From Deltaproteobacteria bacterium (GTDB taxonomy: Bacteria > Desulfobacterota > DSM-4660 > Desulfatiglandales > Desulfatiglandaceae), in the NCBI GenBank assembly GCA_021737785.1, contig JAIPDI010000008.1, positions 62,001 to 126,000 of the forward strand: a stretch of DNA of 64,000 nt, read 5' to 3'. Shown here one piece after another: positions 34,648 to 42,488 of the stretch. Below the pieces are notes generated by a model. It was not told the origin of the DNA, searched no databases, and was given only the letters and a program-made list of their open reading frames with translations. The first letter of the stretch is position 1, and each line of letters starts with the position of its first letter. The position numbers were made by a program, and so were the translations under genes.

Positions 34648-36537
34648 TCAAGAATCCTTGAAATTATCTTCATCCCCCAGGGGAATGACATCTTCCGGAC
34701 GTATGTCCCTGGAGGCGCTGCGGGGAGGGAGCTCTCTCCGGGACTGTGGCGTCACGGCCGGAGGGGACGGGTAACCGCGGGTTTCCTTTGACTCGGAAGC
34801 CCCGGTCCACCGGGCCCCACGATGTTTCCCGTTCTTCCCGCCTCGGCTCACCAGCTTGATCAGCTCATCTAAATATCCCTTCATGCTCTCGGCCTGGGCA
34901 TTCATCTCCTCCGCGGCGCTGGCTGACTCCTGGGCGCTCGCCGCGTTATGCTGTGTCACTTCGTCCATGTCGGTCACGGCCTGACTCACCCTGTCTATGC
35001 CGTCGGCCTGTTCCCTGGATGCCTCTGCGATCTCATCCACCAGCGCTCCCACCTTGGAGGAAATCTCCATGTTTTCCTTGAATGACTCCTGCGTGGCCCT
35101 GGTGAACTGGCTCCCCTTGTCTACGGACGTTATGGTGTTGCCGATGAGAGTGGCCGTGTTTTTTGCCGCCTCTGCGGCCCGCAGTGCAAGATTCCTCACT
35201 TCGTCGGCCACCACCGCGAATCCGGCACCGGCCTCACCCGCCCGGGCCGCCTCCACCGCCGCGTTCAGGGCCAACAGATTGGTCTGGAAGGCGATCTCAT
35301 CTATGGTTTTGACGATCTTATCCGTCGCCTGACTCGATTCGGAAATCTCTTTTATGGCTACGCTCATGTCTTTCATGTGGCGATCAACCTGATCCACGAT
35401 GCCCTCAACCTCTTTCATCATCTCCTTGGCCTTGCCCGCATGCGCTGCATTTTGCTTCACCATGGCGGAGACTTCTTCCAGGGATGAGGAAGTCTCCTCA
35501 ATGGACGCGGCCTGTCGGGAGGCCCCTTCGGCCAGGTCCTGGCTGGCACCGGCCACGTGCTCGGAGGAGGAGGCCACCTGCTCGGTCCCCTCCATGACCC
35601 CGCCGATGACGGCGTTGATCCTGCTGACGATCTTTTTTATGGAAACTGCGGCATAAAGTATGCCGATAAACAGGGCGGCGATGATGGTGCCGAAGATGAT
35701 CCTGTTGGAAAGACCTGCCTGGGCCTGGAGCCTCTTTTCCGCCTCTGCCCCCAGTTTCTCGCAGGTGGTGAAGAGATCCTGTTGCGCCTGGTTCATGGAG
35801 GCCCTTAACCCGTCCTGGAGCATGACCTGCTCACGATATCCCTTTACCGAGGCCAGAAGCTCTTCGAAGGCCTGCTGTATCCTGCCCCCCTTCGCCGTCA
35901 GGCTGTCGCTGCTGGAGACCTTTTCCTGCCAGGCCGCCAGGGTTTTTTCGAATTTTTGGATGCCTTTCTCCTCCAAATCCTGCCAATTGGCCTCCGAGGA
36001 TTTGTTAAAATAGGATGCCGCATAGTTAATCAATATCCTGCCGTCAAATAGGACGTCCTCTACCCACAGTTCTGCTTCTCCGATCTGCTTGATGAGGACT
36101 TCATGCTTTGCCCGGCCGTCCTGAACCAAACCGGCCTTATCGGCATTTGCTGAGATATAACTCTCGAAATTGGATCTGTAGTCACCCATGGCCGCTTTGG
36201 CCGAAGAAAGAACCTGTCTTTCCTGGGCGCTTACGCCGGGCACGGCCTCCAGGAGGCCTATGGTCTTTTCAGACTGCTCCAGAAGCCCAAGGGCCTCATC
36301 GCGGGCCGCTGCCTGCCCTTCTGCGTCCCCCCGCAATTCCGCGAGCATGTATCTGCTGGACGCATCTTTGAACGAGGCCACCTGCCTCTGAAGGGAATTC
36401 ACCTGCCTGTAAAGCCCCATCACGTCTCCCACCTGGTTGAGGCCGTAATATCCGGCCCCACCCACGATCACCATCAAAATCAGCATCAGACCGATCCCTG
36501 AGGCGATCCTTTTTCCCAAAGTCATCTCTCGCAGCAT
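34648..36537 (-). CDS. Methyl-accepting chemotaxis protein
   Basis: The 629-residue product has an N-terminal membrane segment (about residues 8-30), a periplasmic region of about 250 helical residues, a second membrane segment ([20 protein letters not shown], about 280-300), and a cytoplasmic signalling domain. The signalling hairpin tip [20 protein letters not shown] is canonical for the CheA/CheW-binding site. A C-terminal tail rich in Pro and Ser ends in charged residues. A normal HAMP domain is not obvious after the second membrane segment. The start at 36537 has AAGGAG nine bases upstream, better than the two ATGs just before it. Confidence 0.93.
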   Translation of the reverse strand: MLREMTLGKRIASGIGLMLILMVIVGGAGYYGLNQVGDVMGLYRQVNSLQRQVASFKDASSRYMLAELRGDAEGQAAARDEALGLLEQSEKTIGLLEAVPGVSAQERQVLSSAKAAMGDYRSNFESYISANADKAGLVQDGRAKHEVLIKQIGEAELWVEDVLFDGRILINYAASYFNKSSEANWQDLEEKGIQKFEKTLAAWQEKVSSSDSLTAKGGRIQQAFEELLASVKGYREQVMLQDGLRASMNQAQQDLFTTCEKLGAEAEKRLQAQAGLSNRIIFGTIIAALFIGILYAAVSIKKIVSRINAVIGGVMEGTEQVASSSEHVAGASQDLAEGASRQAASIEETSSSLEEVSAMVKQNAAHAGKAKEMMKEVEGIVDQVDRHMKDMSVAIKEISESSQATDKIVKTIDEIAFQTNLLALNAAVEAARAGEAGAGFAVVADEVRNLALRAAEAAKNTATLIGNTITSVDKGSQFTRATQESFKENMEISSKVGALVDEIAEASREQADGIDRVSQAVTDMDEVTQHNAASAQESASAAEEMNAQAESMKGYLDELIKLVSRGGKNGKHRGARWTGASESKETRGYPSPPAVTPQSRRELPPRSASRDIRPEDVIPLGDEDNFKDS

Positions 36538-36877
36538 TACCATCATCTCCTTAGTTCTGGTCTTTTTACATCGATGCTCGGAGATTTATGCAAAAAAAGG
36601 GCCATTCGCTCTTCTTTTCCCCCGTGTCAGATCCCGGCGCAATACCGGGAACATACGTCGCCGGGAACACCGTCGATCCGTGGCTCTCGATGATCTTCTG
36701 CGAGGATTGTCAAATTTGTGACAAGACGGCCGTCATTTATTTGCTGAGATGAACCCTTTTGGCATATCATGGGGAATTTCATAGATCCGTGCGTGCCCTG
36801 CCGAACCGGGAATCCGGACCCGTTTAGACTCTTTGACTGTAACTTCTACGCAACGTGCGGAGAAGTTTTGGTGAACC

Positions 36878-36900
36878 GCGAAGGCGCAAAGGACGCGAAG
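36878..36900. repeat. GCGAAGGCGCAAAGG-like array
   Basis: GCGAAG-GCGCAAAG-GACGCGAAG, a degenerate octamer-type array. Its complement resembles the GCGTCTTT array between livH and livM, so the two look like members of one dispersed family. Confidence 0.5.
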
Positions 36901-37030
36901 AGGTCTTGATGGGTCGTTCGTTATTCGGTAATGGCCTTTGGATAAAAGAGATCTTTGTGTCTTGGGTGCGGTGGTTAGACCGCGCTAGGGCATAGTCCTC
37001 AGAGTTTTTTATTTAATTGCCAGAATTCCT

Positions 37031-37073
37031 TAACTTTAGGTACTTTAGATCACTTTAGACATTTTAGTCACTT
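37031..37073. repeat. ACTTTAG nonamer array
   Basis: Copies of ACTTTAG spaced 9-10 bases apart: ACTTTAGGT, ACTTTAGATC, ACTTTAGAC, ATTTTAGTC, ACTT. The same unit recurs in reverse orientation at 42327-42372. Confidence 0.65.
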
Positions 37074-37373
37074 CTGGGTTGCGGGCACAGCCCGCATTAG
37101 GTTGGTGAGGTCTTTGAGGTAACGGGGATATGGAAGGATTGGAGAAATGCTGCGGATAGCGTCGATTTCAGGGAGTCACAAGAAGATATCGCATCCCATG
37201 AGTTTCCGGGCACAGTAAAAAGGGAAGTCCCTGCAGACTGAAGTTTTTTGAAGGAACCCTCATGTTGAACAAAATCGGCTGTTGGTTATCTGGATAATGC
37301 CGGCAATGGGATTTCACCAAAGTGCTGCCAATTGGCGCCGGGGTCGGTATCCTCGGCGCTCCAATATATCCCC

Positions 37374-37727
37374 CTAGCCTTCCGACCGTTCCAGGATCTG
37401 AATCCCCACTAAATAATGCCCCCTGAATCTACCCTTGTCCATCCGGGTAATATGCCGGATTTCCGTCTTCAGGCATTCCGCCTCATCCGACCCTTTAATT
37501 GGATTAAATTTCATCTCCAATGCATCTCCCACGGTTAACCGCTTCAGGACTTCGGAACTTTCATTGACCAGGATGCCGAGGCCCAGGGGCGACATATCCC
37601 GCACCCTGAACTGATGAACAGGGAGTTCACGGCTGAGGTTAAACTCTACGCTGTAGTAATCATCCACAATCTTTCGAGATTCGGATCTCCTCTCCGGGTC
37701 CTCCCCCTTCTGCTTCAGTGGATCCAT
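37374..37727 (-). CDS. PilZ domain protein
   Basis: The 117-residue protein is a single PilZ domain. It has the Arg-rich N-terminal motif (ERRSESRKI) and the DMSPLGLGIL motif (DxSxxG), which together bind cyclic di-GMP in characterised members. The C-terminal beta strands end GHYLVGIQ. It would act as a soluble effector of c-di-GMP on motility or surface behaviour. Neighbouring genes give little help, though a chemoreceptor gene lies on the same strand 0.8 kb downstream. Confidence 0.85.
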   Translation of the reverse strand: MDPLKQKGEDPERRSESRKIVDDYYSVEFNLSRELPVHQFRVRDMSPLGLGILVNESSEVLKRLTVGDALEMKFNPIKGSDEAECLKTEIRHITRMDKGRFRGHYLVGIQILERSEG

Positions 37728-38271
37728 ATTGAAACCTCACCCGGGCTTTCAGCCCATCTTTCGGGTTTTGGCGGCGTCTGCCGCAGTCTCACATGTCACC
37801 CCATAACGGACGCATATCAGATATGGGTCCCTTGGCCGATACCGGGTACTTCGAATTTCCCGATTACAAGGGGGGGTTAGATGTTGTCGAACGTTTCTGG
37901 ATTGGAGCCATACGCCCACCGGACGAAGGCCGATACCCACGCCCGGTCTTGCCTACTATCCACTCCAAAACTTCAAAAGTCAAGGATGCAGCGATTTCAC
38001 ACAGGTTGCCGTTCGACAGGTATGTTGGAAACCAGAATATATCAATAAACGAAGGGAGGCGTTTTGCCTGTTGTTGGAAGGGAGACATCCCTGTTCTTCC
38101 CAATATTTCATCGCTCCATCCTTTCATTATTCCAGGCGATTGTCCTCGCCGAAAACATAGAAGCCTTCCGGGTCCACGAACGGTTTAATGCGGGCGACAA
38201 ATACTATTCCTGGTCCTGCCAGGGCCATCTACCGGTCAACTCCATTTCCCATGGCCCGCAAGACCGACGGG
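37728..38271. other. Intergenic region, one small frame only
   Basis: 544 bases between OsmC and PilZ genes, both on the minus strand. The only frame worth recording is the 33-codon one at 38127-38228. The remainder shows no family resemblance, RNA or strong repeat. Confidence 0.45.
38127..38228 (-). CDS. Possible small protein of 33 residues
   Basis: An ATG frame of 33 codons with GGAG eleven bases upstream, 43 bases downstream of the OsmC gene on the same strand. The product contains FVARIKPFVDPEGFYVFGED, which looks protein-like and has coding-like codon choice. It may be a small protein, or the remnant of a larger gene. No family is recognised. Confidence 0.25.
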   Translation of the reverse strand: MALAGPGIVFVARIKPFVDPEGFYVFGEDNRLE

Positions 38272-38829
38272 CTATGTTTCCAAATGCACGGCGACCGGCG
38301 CAGACTTCGTGATGGTATTGAAGACAGGCGAATACTTTTGGGCCATCTTGATCATCTCTTCCTTCTGCTCATCCGAAACATCCGCATCGATCTTGAAGTA
38401 CACCCGGATTTCCTGATACCCCACAGGCACCTCCTCGGAAATCCCGAGAAACCCGCGGAGATCTATATCGCCCTCGTATCTCGACTGCACCCCTTTAATC
38501 TTAATCCCTTTGGCGGATGCGTGGGCCACCAGGCTTGTGGTGAGGCAACCCGAGAGGGCGACCAGGAGATATTCAACGGGATTTCTTCCATCGTTATTTC
38601 CCAGCAGCACGGGCGGTTCATCCATGTCATAAGTCACCGGGGGGCGGGAATCGTCCTCCTTCAGGGCCCCATAGAAATCTTTAATGGTGGCTTGACAATG
38701 GGTTCCGCTGACCCACGTATTGGTCGCCCGAAATTTGAACTTTGCAATGTCCGGTTCCTGTTTTACGGTATCTATGGTCTTGAATAATGCCTCCACATTT
38801 ACCCCGTTTACCATCTGTTGTTCTCCCAT
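38272..38829 (-). CDS. OsmC/Ohr-family protein
   Basis: The 185-residue product has the OsmC fold motifs: NPVEYLLVALSGCLTTSLVAHASAKGIKI in the middle, then SRYEGDIDLRGFLG and a C-terminal SPVFNTITKSAPV. The conserved cysteine in SGCLTT is present, and a second cysteine at GTHCQATI may take the place of the partner cysteine. Family members reduce organic hydroperoxides. The start at 38829 follows GGGAGG nine bases upstream; a longer frame from 38904 is not supported. Confidence 0.9.
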   Translation of the reverse strand: MGEQQMVNGVNVEALFKTIDTVKQEPDIAKFKFRATNTWVSGTHCQATIKDFYGALKEDDSRPPVTYDMDEPPVLLGNNDGRNPVEYLLVALSGCLTTSLVAHASAKGIKIKGVQSRYEGDIDLRGFLGISEEVPVGYQEIRVYFKIDADVSDEQKEEMIKMAQKYSPVFNTITKSAPVAVHLET

Positions 38830-39044
38830 TCTCTGGCACCTCCCTTTTCTTATTTTTTTCAGATTCTTACAGGAATTGAGCATCGATGGAATGGGGTCTA
38901 TCATGTATTTTGGGGTTTTAGTTTGATAAAGAGAGGTGAAAAGGGAAGTAGAGGGGATGTTTCCCGATGTATTGGTTTTCCGGCGAATCCTGCAAAAGGC
39001 GGGGATGCCGTAGAGATGAGGCGGCGGGGTGAAGCGATAAACCG

Positions 39045-40163
39045 TTATTGCGAAGCCGGGATACCCTTCTCTGTGTCATTGCGTGTCATCACATGCTCCT
39101 GGAACGGCGCCCCATGCCACACGTCCATCTGTTGACGGATCCGCTGGATGTCTTCAGAGGTGGGGCGGAAGGGATAGTTGCGCATGTCCGGCCCCGGTCT
39201 GGAATTGGCAAAGGGGCGGTTGCAGGCCACCTCGCCGTCGTATCCTTCGCAGCCGCTGGTTCGAAAGGGCTCGCCGGAATCGATGATACGGTTCAAGACC
39301 GTCCGATCGATGCCGAAGTCCAGGATCTTTCCTTCGGGGGTGTAAGAAAACCGCCCTTTGGCAGAGAGCCGATGATCGATAAGGTGCCTGGCAAGCTGGA
39401 TGCGGCGATACTGAGCCAGGGGCGGGGGCGGCACGTGGCCCAGGGCCGAGTCCGGCTCCGGAAAAAAAGAAAAGAGGTGGGTCCGGCCCCCCATGTCCCG
39501 CACCCCCTGAATGGCCCCGGCCATCTCCTCTTCTGTCTCGCCCATCCCCACCATAAAGTGAGATCCCGCATTCCACTCGCCGAATATTGCGATGGCGTCG
39601 GCCAGGCACTCCCGGTAGCGGTCCCATTGATGGGGTCCGTTCACCCCCCTCCCCCTGTATCGGTCGAACAGCTCGGGCGTGGCCAGATCGATGGCCACGC
39701 CGATCATATCCGCACCCGCATCCTTGAAATCAGTCAGGTCCTGCCGCTTCAGGACCGTGGGTGCAATGAGAAGGGAGACCGGGATATCCACGGCCGATCT
39801 GAGTCTTCGGCACACCTCGATGGTGTGGGCCACGGCGCGCTTCCGGGTGACCATGGAGATGCAGATCCGCTTGACACGGTCTTTTCTCTCCGCGATCCGG
39901 CGGATAATCTCCGTCAGGGGGTAGGTGGGCCAAGTGACCCGAATGAAGCTCTTTCCGTCGTAGGCACCGGGGCGTCTGCTGGAAAGTCCGCAATAGGCGC
40001 ACCGGGCAAGGCACCCATCGGCATAGGTCAGGAGGAGGTTGATGCAATACAGTCTTGCGTCTCGATAAAACAGTCCCCGCTTGAACCCCAGGGTCATGGC
40101 CGCGGCCAGGCTCATCCGCAGATGGCCGGGGCTTTCCATGCCCCTTTCTTCTCCCTCTGTCAC
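39045..40163 (-). CDS. Radical SAM protein, LipS1/LipS2-type lipoyl synthase component (biotin synthase-like)
   Basis: The 372-residue product has a radical SAM CxxxCxxC motif (CLARCAYC, C51-C58) and additional cysteines near the C-terminus (SGCEGYDGEVACNRP) that could bind an auxiliary cluster. It is BioB-like but not canonical BioB or LipA. With the second radical SAM gene, the FAD oxidoreductase and the lipoate ligase, this matches the LipS1/LipS2 lipoate pathway. Start: a GTG with AGGAGGA six bases upstream; the frame open to 40217 is created by tandem-repeat DNA. Which of the two radical SAM proteins is LipS1 or LipS2 cannot be settled here. Confidence 0.75.
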   Translation of the reverse strand: MTEGEERGMESPGHLRMSLAAAMTLGFKRGLFYRDARLYCINLLLTYADGCLARCAYCGLSSRRPGAYDGKSFIRVTWPTYPLTEIIRRIAERKDRVKRICISMVTRKRAVAHTIEVCRRLRSAVDIPVSLLIAPTVLKRQDLTDFKDAGADMIGVAIDLATPELFDRYRGRGVNGPHQWDRYRECLADAIAIFGEWNAGSHFMVGMGETEEEMAGAIQGVRDMGGRTHLFSFFPEPDSALGHVPPPPLAQYRRIQLARHLIDHRLSAKGRFSYTPEGKILDFGIDRTVLNRIIDSGEPFRTSGCEGYDGEVACNRPFANSRPGPDMRNYPFRPTSEDIQRIRQQMDVWHGAPFQEHVMTRNDTEKGIPASQ

Positions 40164-40193
40164 CTTTCTCCTCCTATAGCCGTTCAGCGATTC

Positions 40194-40260
40194 AGAAGTT
40201 AAGAGGTTAAGAGGCATCTGAACCTTAAACCTTAAACCTTAAACCCTGAACCTGTTAACC
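40194..40260. repeat. GTTAAGAG and CCTTAAA short tandem arrays
   Basis: GTTAAGAG occurs twice, followed by AACCTTAA-type units: CCTTAAA three times, then ACCCTGAACC and ACCTGTTAACC. The array fills most of the gap between the two radical SAM genes and creates an artefactual N-terminal extension for the downstream one. Confidence 0.7.
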
Positions 40261-40273
40261 TTTGCCGTCTTCC

Positions 40274-41218
40274 TCACCAGTCCCTATGAGAAAAATCAGC
40301 GCCCACCGAACAGCAGGTGCGCTGATACCGGATCTCCAGGCCCAGGTCCCCGGCCCTTTGAATGACCGCATCCGAGGGGAGGGCCATCCGGTTGACGCCT
40401 CCCTCCAGGGCTAAAAGCTCTATCTCCTCATCCCCTCGCGTTCTGGCGCACCCGAGGCTCATGCGGACTCGAGGCATCAGGCGTCTGGCCTCAATCATCA
40501 CCTCGGCCACCTCGTGGGCATGGGGCGTGGGGACCCCTTCAAAGGGGGTCCCCCGGATGGCCATGAGCGAGACGATCACCAGTTGCTCGATCCGGAAACG
40601 GGCGAGCATCTCGACGGCCTTGAGCTCGCTCTTCATCTTCCCCCGATGGAGACCGCAGATGACATGGGGCACGATGGGCAGTTCCGCCCCATTTAAGGCC
40701 TCAAGGGTGGAGAAGATGCGGGAGATGCCGAAATCCACATGACAGACCGTCTGGTAGGTCTCATCGTCGCCCACCACATCGATCAGGGCCTGATCCACGC
40801 CCGCATCTTTCAAGGCCATGGCCGTATCCCGGTCCAGAAGCCCGCAATGGATGGAGACATAGAGGCCGGTTTCCTGTTTCACCTTCCGGATGGCCGGGAT
40901 AAACCGCGCCCAGGGAAGGCGCCCCTTGCTGTCGCACCCGCCGCTGATGAGGACCCCCAGGCAGCCCTTTTCCGCAACCCGCCTGCACACGTGGAGCAAG
41001 GCATCGGGTGACGCGGCAGCGGGCATGGGTTCCAGGATCTTGGCCTGGCAGTGATCGCACATGAGGGCGCAGTGGGCCCCGGTGACGGAGATCCCCGGGT
41101 AGGCCCCCCTGAGCCCGTTATAGGAGATCATCCCCGGCAGATAGAAGGTGATCTGTTTTCCGAAGTGCTTCCAGGAAAGCTCCCGGGCATTCCGGAGTCT
41201 CTGTTCAAGTGTTGTCAT
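40274..41218 (-). CDS. Radical SAM protein, second LipS1/LipS2-type component
   Basis: The 314-residue enzyme has CxxxCxxC as CALMCDHC (C50-C57). It begins in a LipS-like way with ITFYLPGMISYNGLRGAYPGIS. Further cysteines in LISGGCDSKG, RTCCSVGADF and LGCARTRG may bind an auxiliary cluster. Motifs of canonical LipA are absent. The ATG overlaps the end of the FAD oxidoreductase gene by 14 bases, so the two are coupled. Together with the neighbouring radical SAM gene it would insert two sulfur atoms into octanoyl groups on a carrier domain. That assignment is by context and family. Confidence 0.75.
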   Translation of the reverse strand: MTTLEQRLRNARELSWKHFGKQITFYLPGMISYNGLRGAYPGISVTGAHCALMCDHCQAKILEPMPAAASPDALLHVCRRVAEKGCLGVLISGGCDSKGRLPWARFIPAIRKVKQETGLYVSIHCGLLDRDTAMALKDAGVDQALIDVVGDDETYQTVCHVDFGISRIFSTLEALNGAELPIVPHVICGLHRGKMKSELKAVEMLARFRIEQLVIVSLMAIRGTPFEGVPTPHAHEVAEVMIEARRLMPRVRMSLGCARTRGDEEIELLALEGGVNRMALPSDAVIQRAGDLGLEIRYQRTCCSVGADFSHRDW

Positions 41219-42326
41219 GGCAATTGCCCATCGCCTCTCTTTTTATGGCGAACCGGTCCGGGATCTCCTGAAAATACTCCCTGAAGGCGACCCAGCAGTA
41301 CGGGAGGATCTCGGATAATCGGTCCCAATCTCTTTCCAGGAGCCGGCGGCGGTCGTTCCCGTGTTTCAGGATTTCCCCCAGTTCTTCTCTCAGTTCCCCT
41401 GCATATCCCTGAAGCGCCGACAGATCCCCTCTTCCGAGGGCCTCCACGGCCCATTTCCCGGCCAGCCGGCCGGCAAGGATGGCGTTGGCGATCCCGGCCC
41501 CGGTGATGGGGTGGGCGTGCCCTGCAGCGTCTCCTGCCAGCATCATATTCCCTTTGACAACGCGGTCAAGGGGCGCTGTCGGTATCCATCCGAACATCGA
41601 TTTCCGAGGCAAGGCCCTGATCCTGCCGTCATGGACCAGCCGCCCCACAAACCCGTTGAGCGTGTTCCCGAGGGCCCCGGTCGAGAAATCGCCGCCGGCC
41701 AGGGCGATCCCCACATTGGCCTCTTCCCCCCTGGGAAAGAGCCATCCATAGGCCCCGAAGATTTTCGGATGAAAGTATACATCCGTATGCGCCATAGGGC
41801 CGATCAACGGCACGCGGACCTGGATGCCCGGAATCACGCGGCCACCGCCGAGGCCCATCCACCGCCCTACCATGGAATGGGGTCCGTCCGCGCCGATGAT
41901 GACCCCGGGCCTGGTTCGCATTATCCCGCCGTTACACCGCTTCAGGACCACCTCCCCGTCTTCATTTGAAACGGCTCTTACTCCGGTACGGATCTCCGCA
42001 CCGTGTTTGCGGGCACACTCGGCCAGCCGCTGGTCAAGGAGGTCGCGCCGGATGATGAGCCCGGGGGCCCTGGTTTCCTTGACGTCCCCGTCCGGCAGCA
42101 CGGTCCTCATGGCCTTTACCGGCTGCACCACAAAGGCCCGATCCCTGAAGGGAAGCTCCCCTAAGAGGGCCCGTGGAATATACTCGGCGCACCGGACAGG
42201 GACGCCGATCACATCACGTCGCTCTGCCACCAGGACCTTTGCCCCTAAACCTGCAGCGGTCAGGGCGGCAGCACTCCCCGCGGGTCCGGCCCCTACAACC
42301 AGGATGTCGTAGTGTTTATTTTTCAT
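41205..42326 (-). CDS. FAD-dependent oxidoreductase, geranylgeranyl-reductase-like (LipT-like)
   Basis: The 373-residue flavoprotein has the FAD dinucleotide motif VVGAGPAGSAA (residues 11-21), the GADGPHSMVGRWMG motif, and the GDAAGHAHPITGAGI motif, all typical of the geranylgeranyl reductase family. In the LipS1/LipS2 pathway loci, a related FAD oxidoreductase named LipT is encoded alongside and is proposed to supply electrons. Here it lies between the ligase and radical SAM genes, supporting that role. A role in lipid saturation is the alternative. Confidence 0.75.
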   Translation of the reverse strand: MKNKHYDILVVGAGPAGSAAALTAAGLGAKVLVAERRDVIGVPVRCAEYIPRALLGELPFRDRAFVVQPVKAMRTVLPDGDVKETRAPGLIIRRDLLDQRLAECARKHGAEIRTGVRAVSNEDGEVVLKRCNGGIMRTRPGVIIGADGPHSMVGRWMGLGGGRVIPGIQVRVPLIGPMAHTDVYFHPKIFGAYGWLFPRGEEANVGIALAGGDFSTGALGNTLNGFVGRLVHDGRIRALPRKSMFGWIPTAPLDRVVKGNMMLAGDAAGHAHPITGAGIANAILAGRLAGKWAVEALGRGDLSALQGYAGELREELGEILKHGNDRRRLLERDWDRLSEILPYCWVAFREYFQEIPDRFAIKREAMGNCHDNT

Positions 42327-42372
42327 GAAGTGCGTTAAAGTGGCTAACGTGGCCTAAAGTGACTAAAGTCTG
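42327..42372. repeat. CTTTAGTCA-type array (reverse of the 37031 array)
   Basis: On the minus strand this reads CTTTAGTCA-CTTTAGGCCA-CGTTAGCCA-CTTTAACGCA. The same unit occurs in the plus direction at 37031-37073, and TAACTTTAGGCACTT occurs near 42412. The array abuts the start of the FAD oxidoreductase gene at 42326. Confidence 0.6.
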
Positions 42373-42453
42373 GAGTTTGGAGTTGAAAGGTAAAATCGAA
42401 ATTTTTCCTCTGTAACTTTAGGCACTTCAAACCCGTAATTTCAAACTTCGAGT

Positions 42454-42488
42454 ATCCAGTATCCAGCATCCAGCATCAAGTATCCAGG
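42454..42488. repeat. Five-copy ATCCAGN heptamer array overlapping the ligase stop
   Basis: Five in-phase heptamers: ATCCAGT, ATCCAGC, ATCCAGC, ATCAAGT, ATCCAGG. The lplA-like stop codon (42476-42478) lies inside, so the array supplies the last codons of the gene. Confidence 0.75.

Larger units (their letters stand above)
36538..37373. other. Gene-free region with dispersed repeats
   Basis: 836 bases between PilZ and MCP genes on the same strand. It contains the GCGAAGGCGCAAAGG-like array (36878-36900), the ACTTTAG array (37031-37073) and a perfect hairpin TGCGGGC-ACA-GCCCGCA (37080-37096). I see no gene or RNA family. Promoters for the MCP gene should lie at the left end but none is clear. 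Confidence 0.5.
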
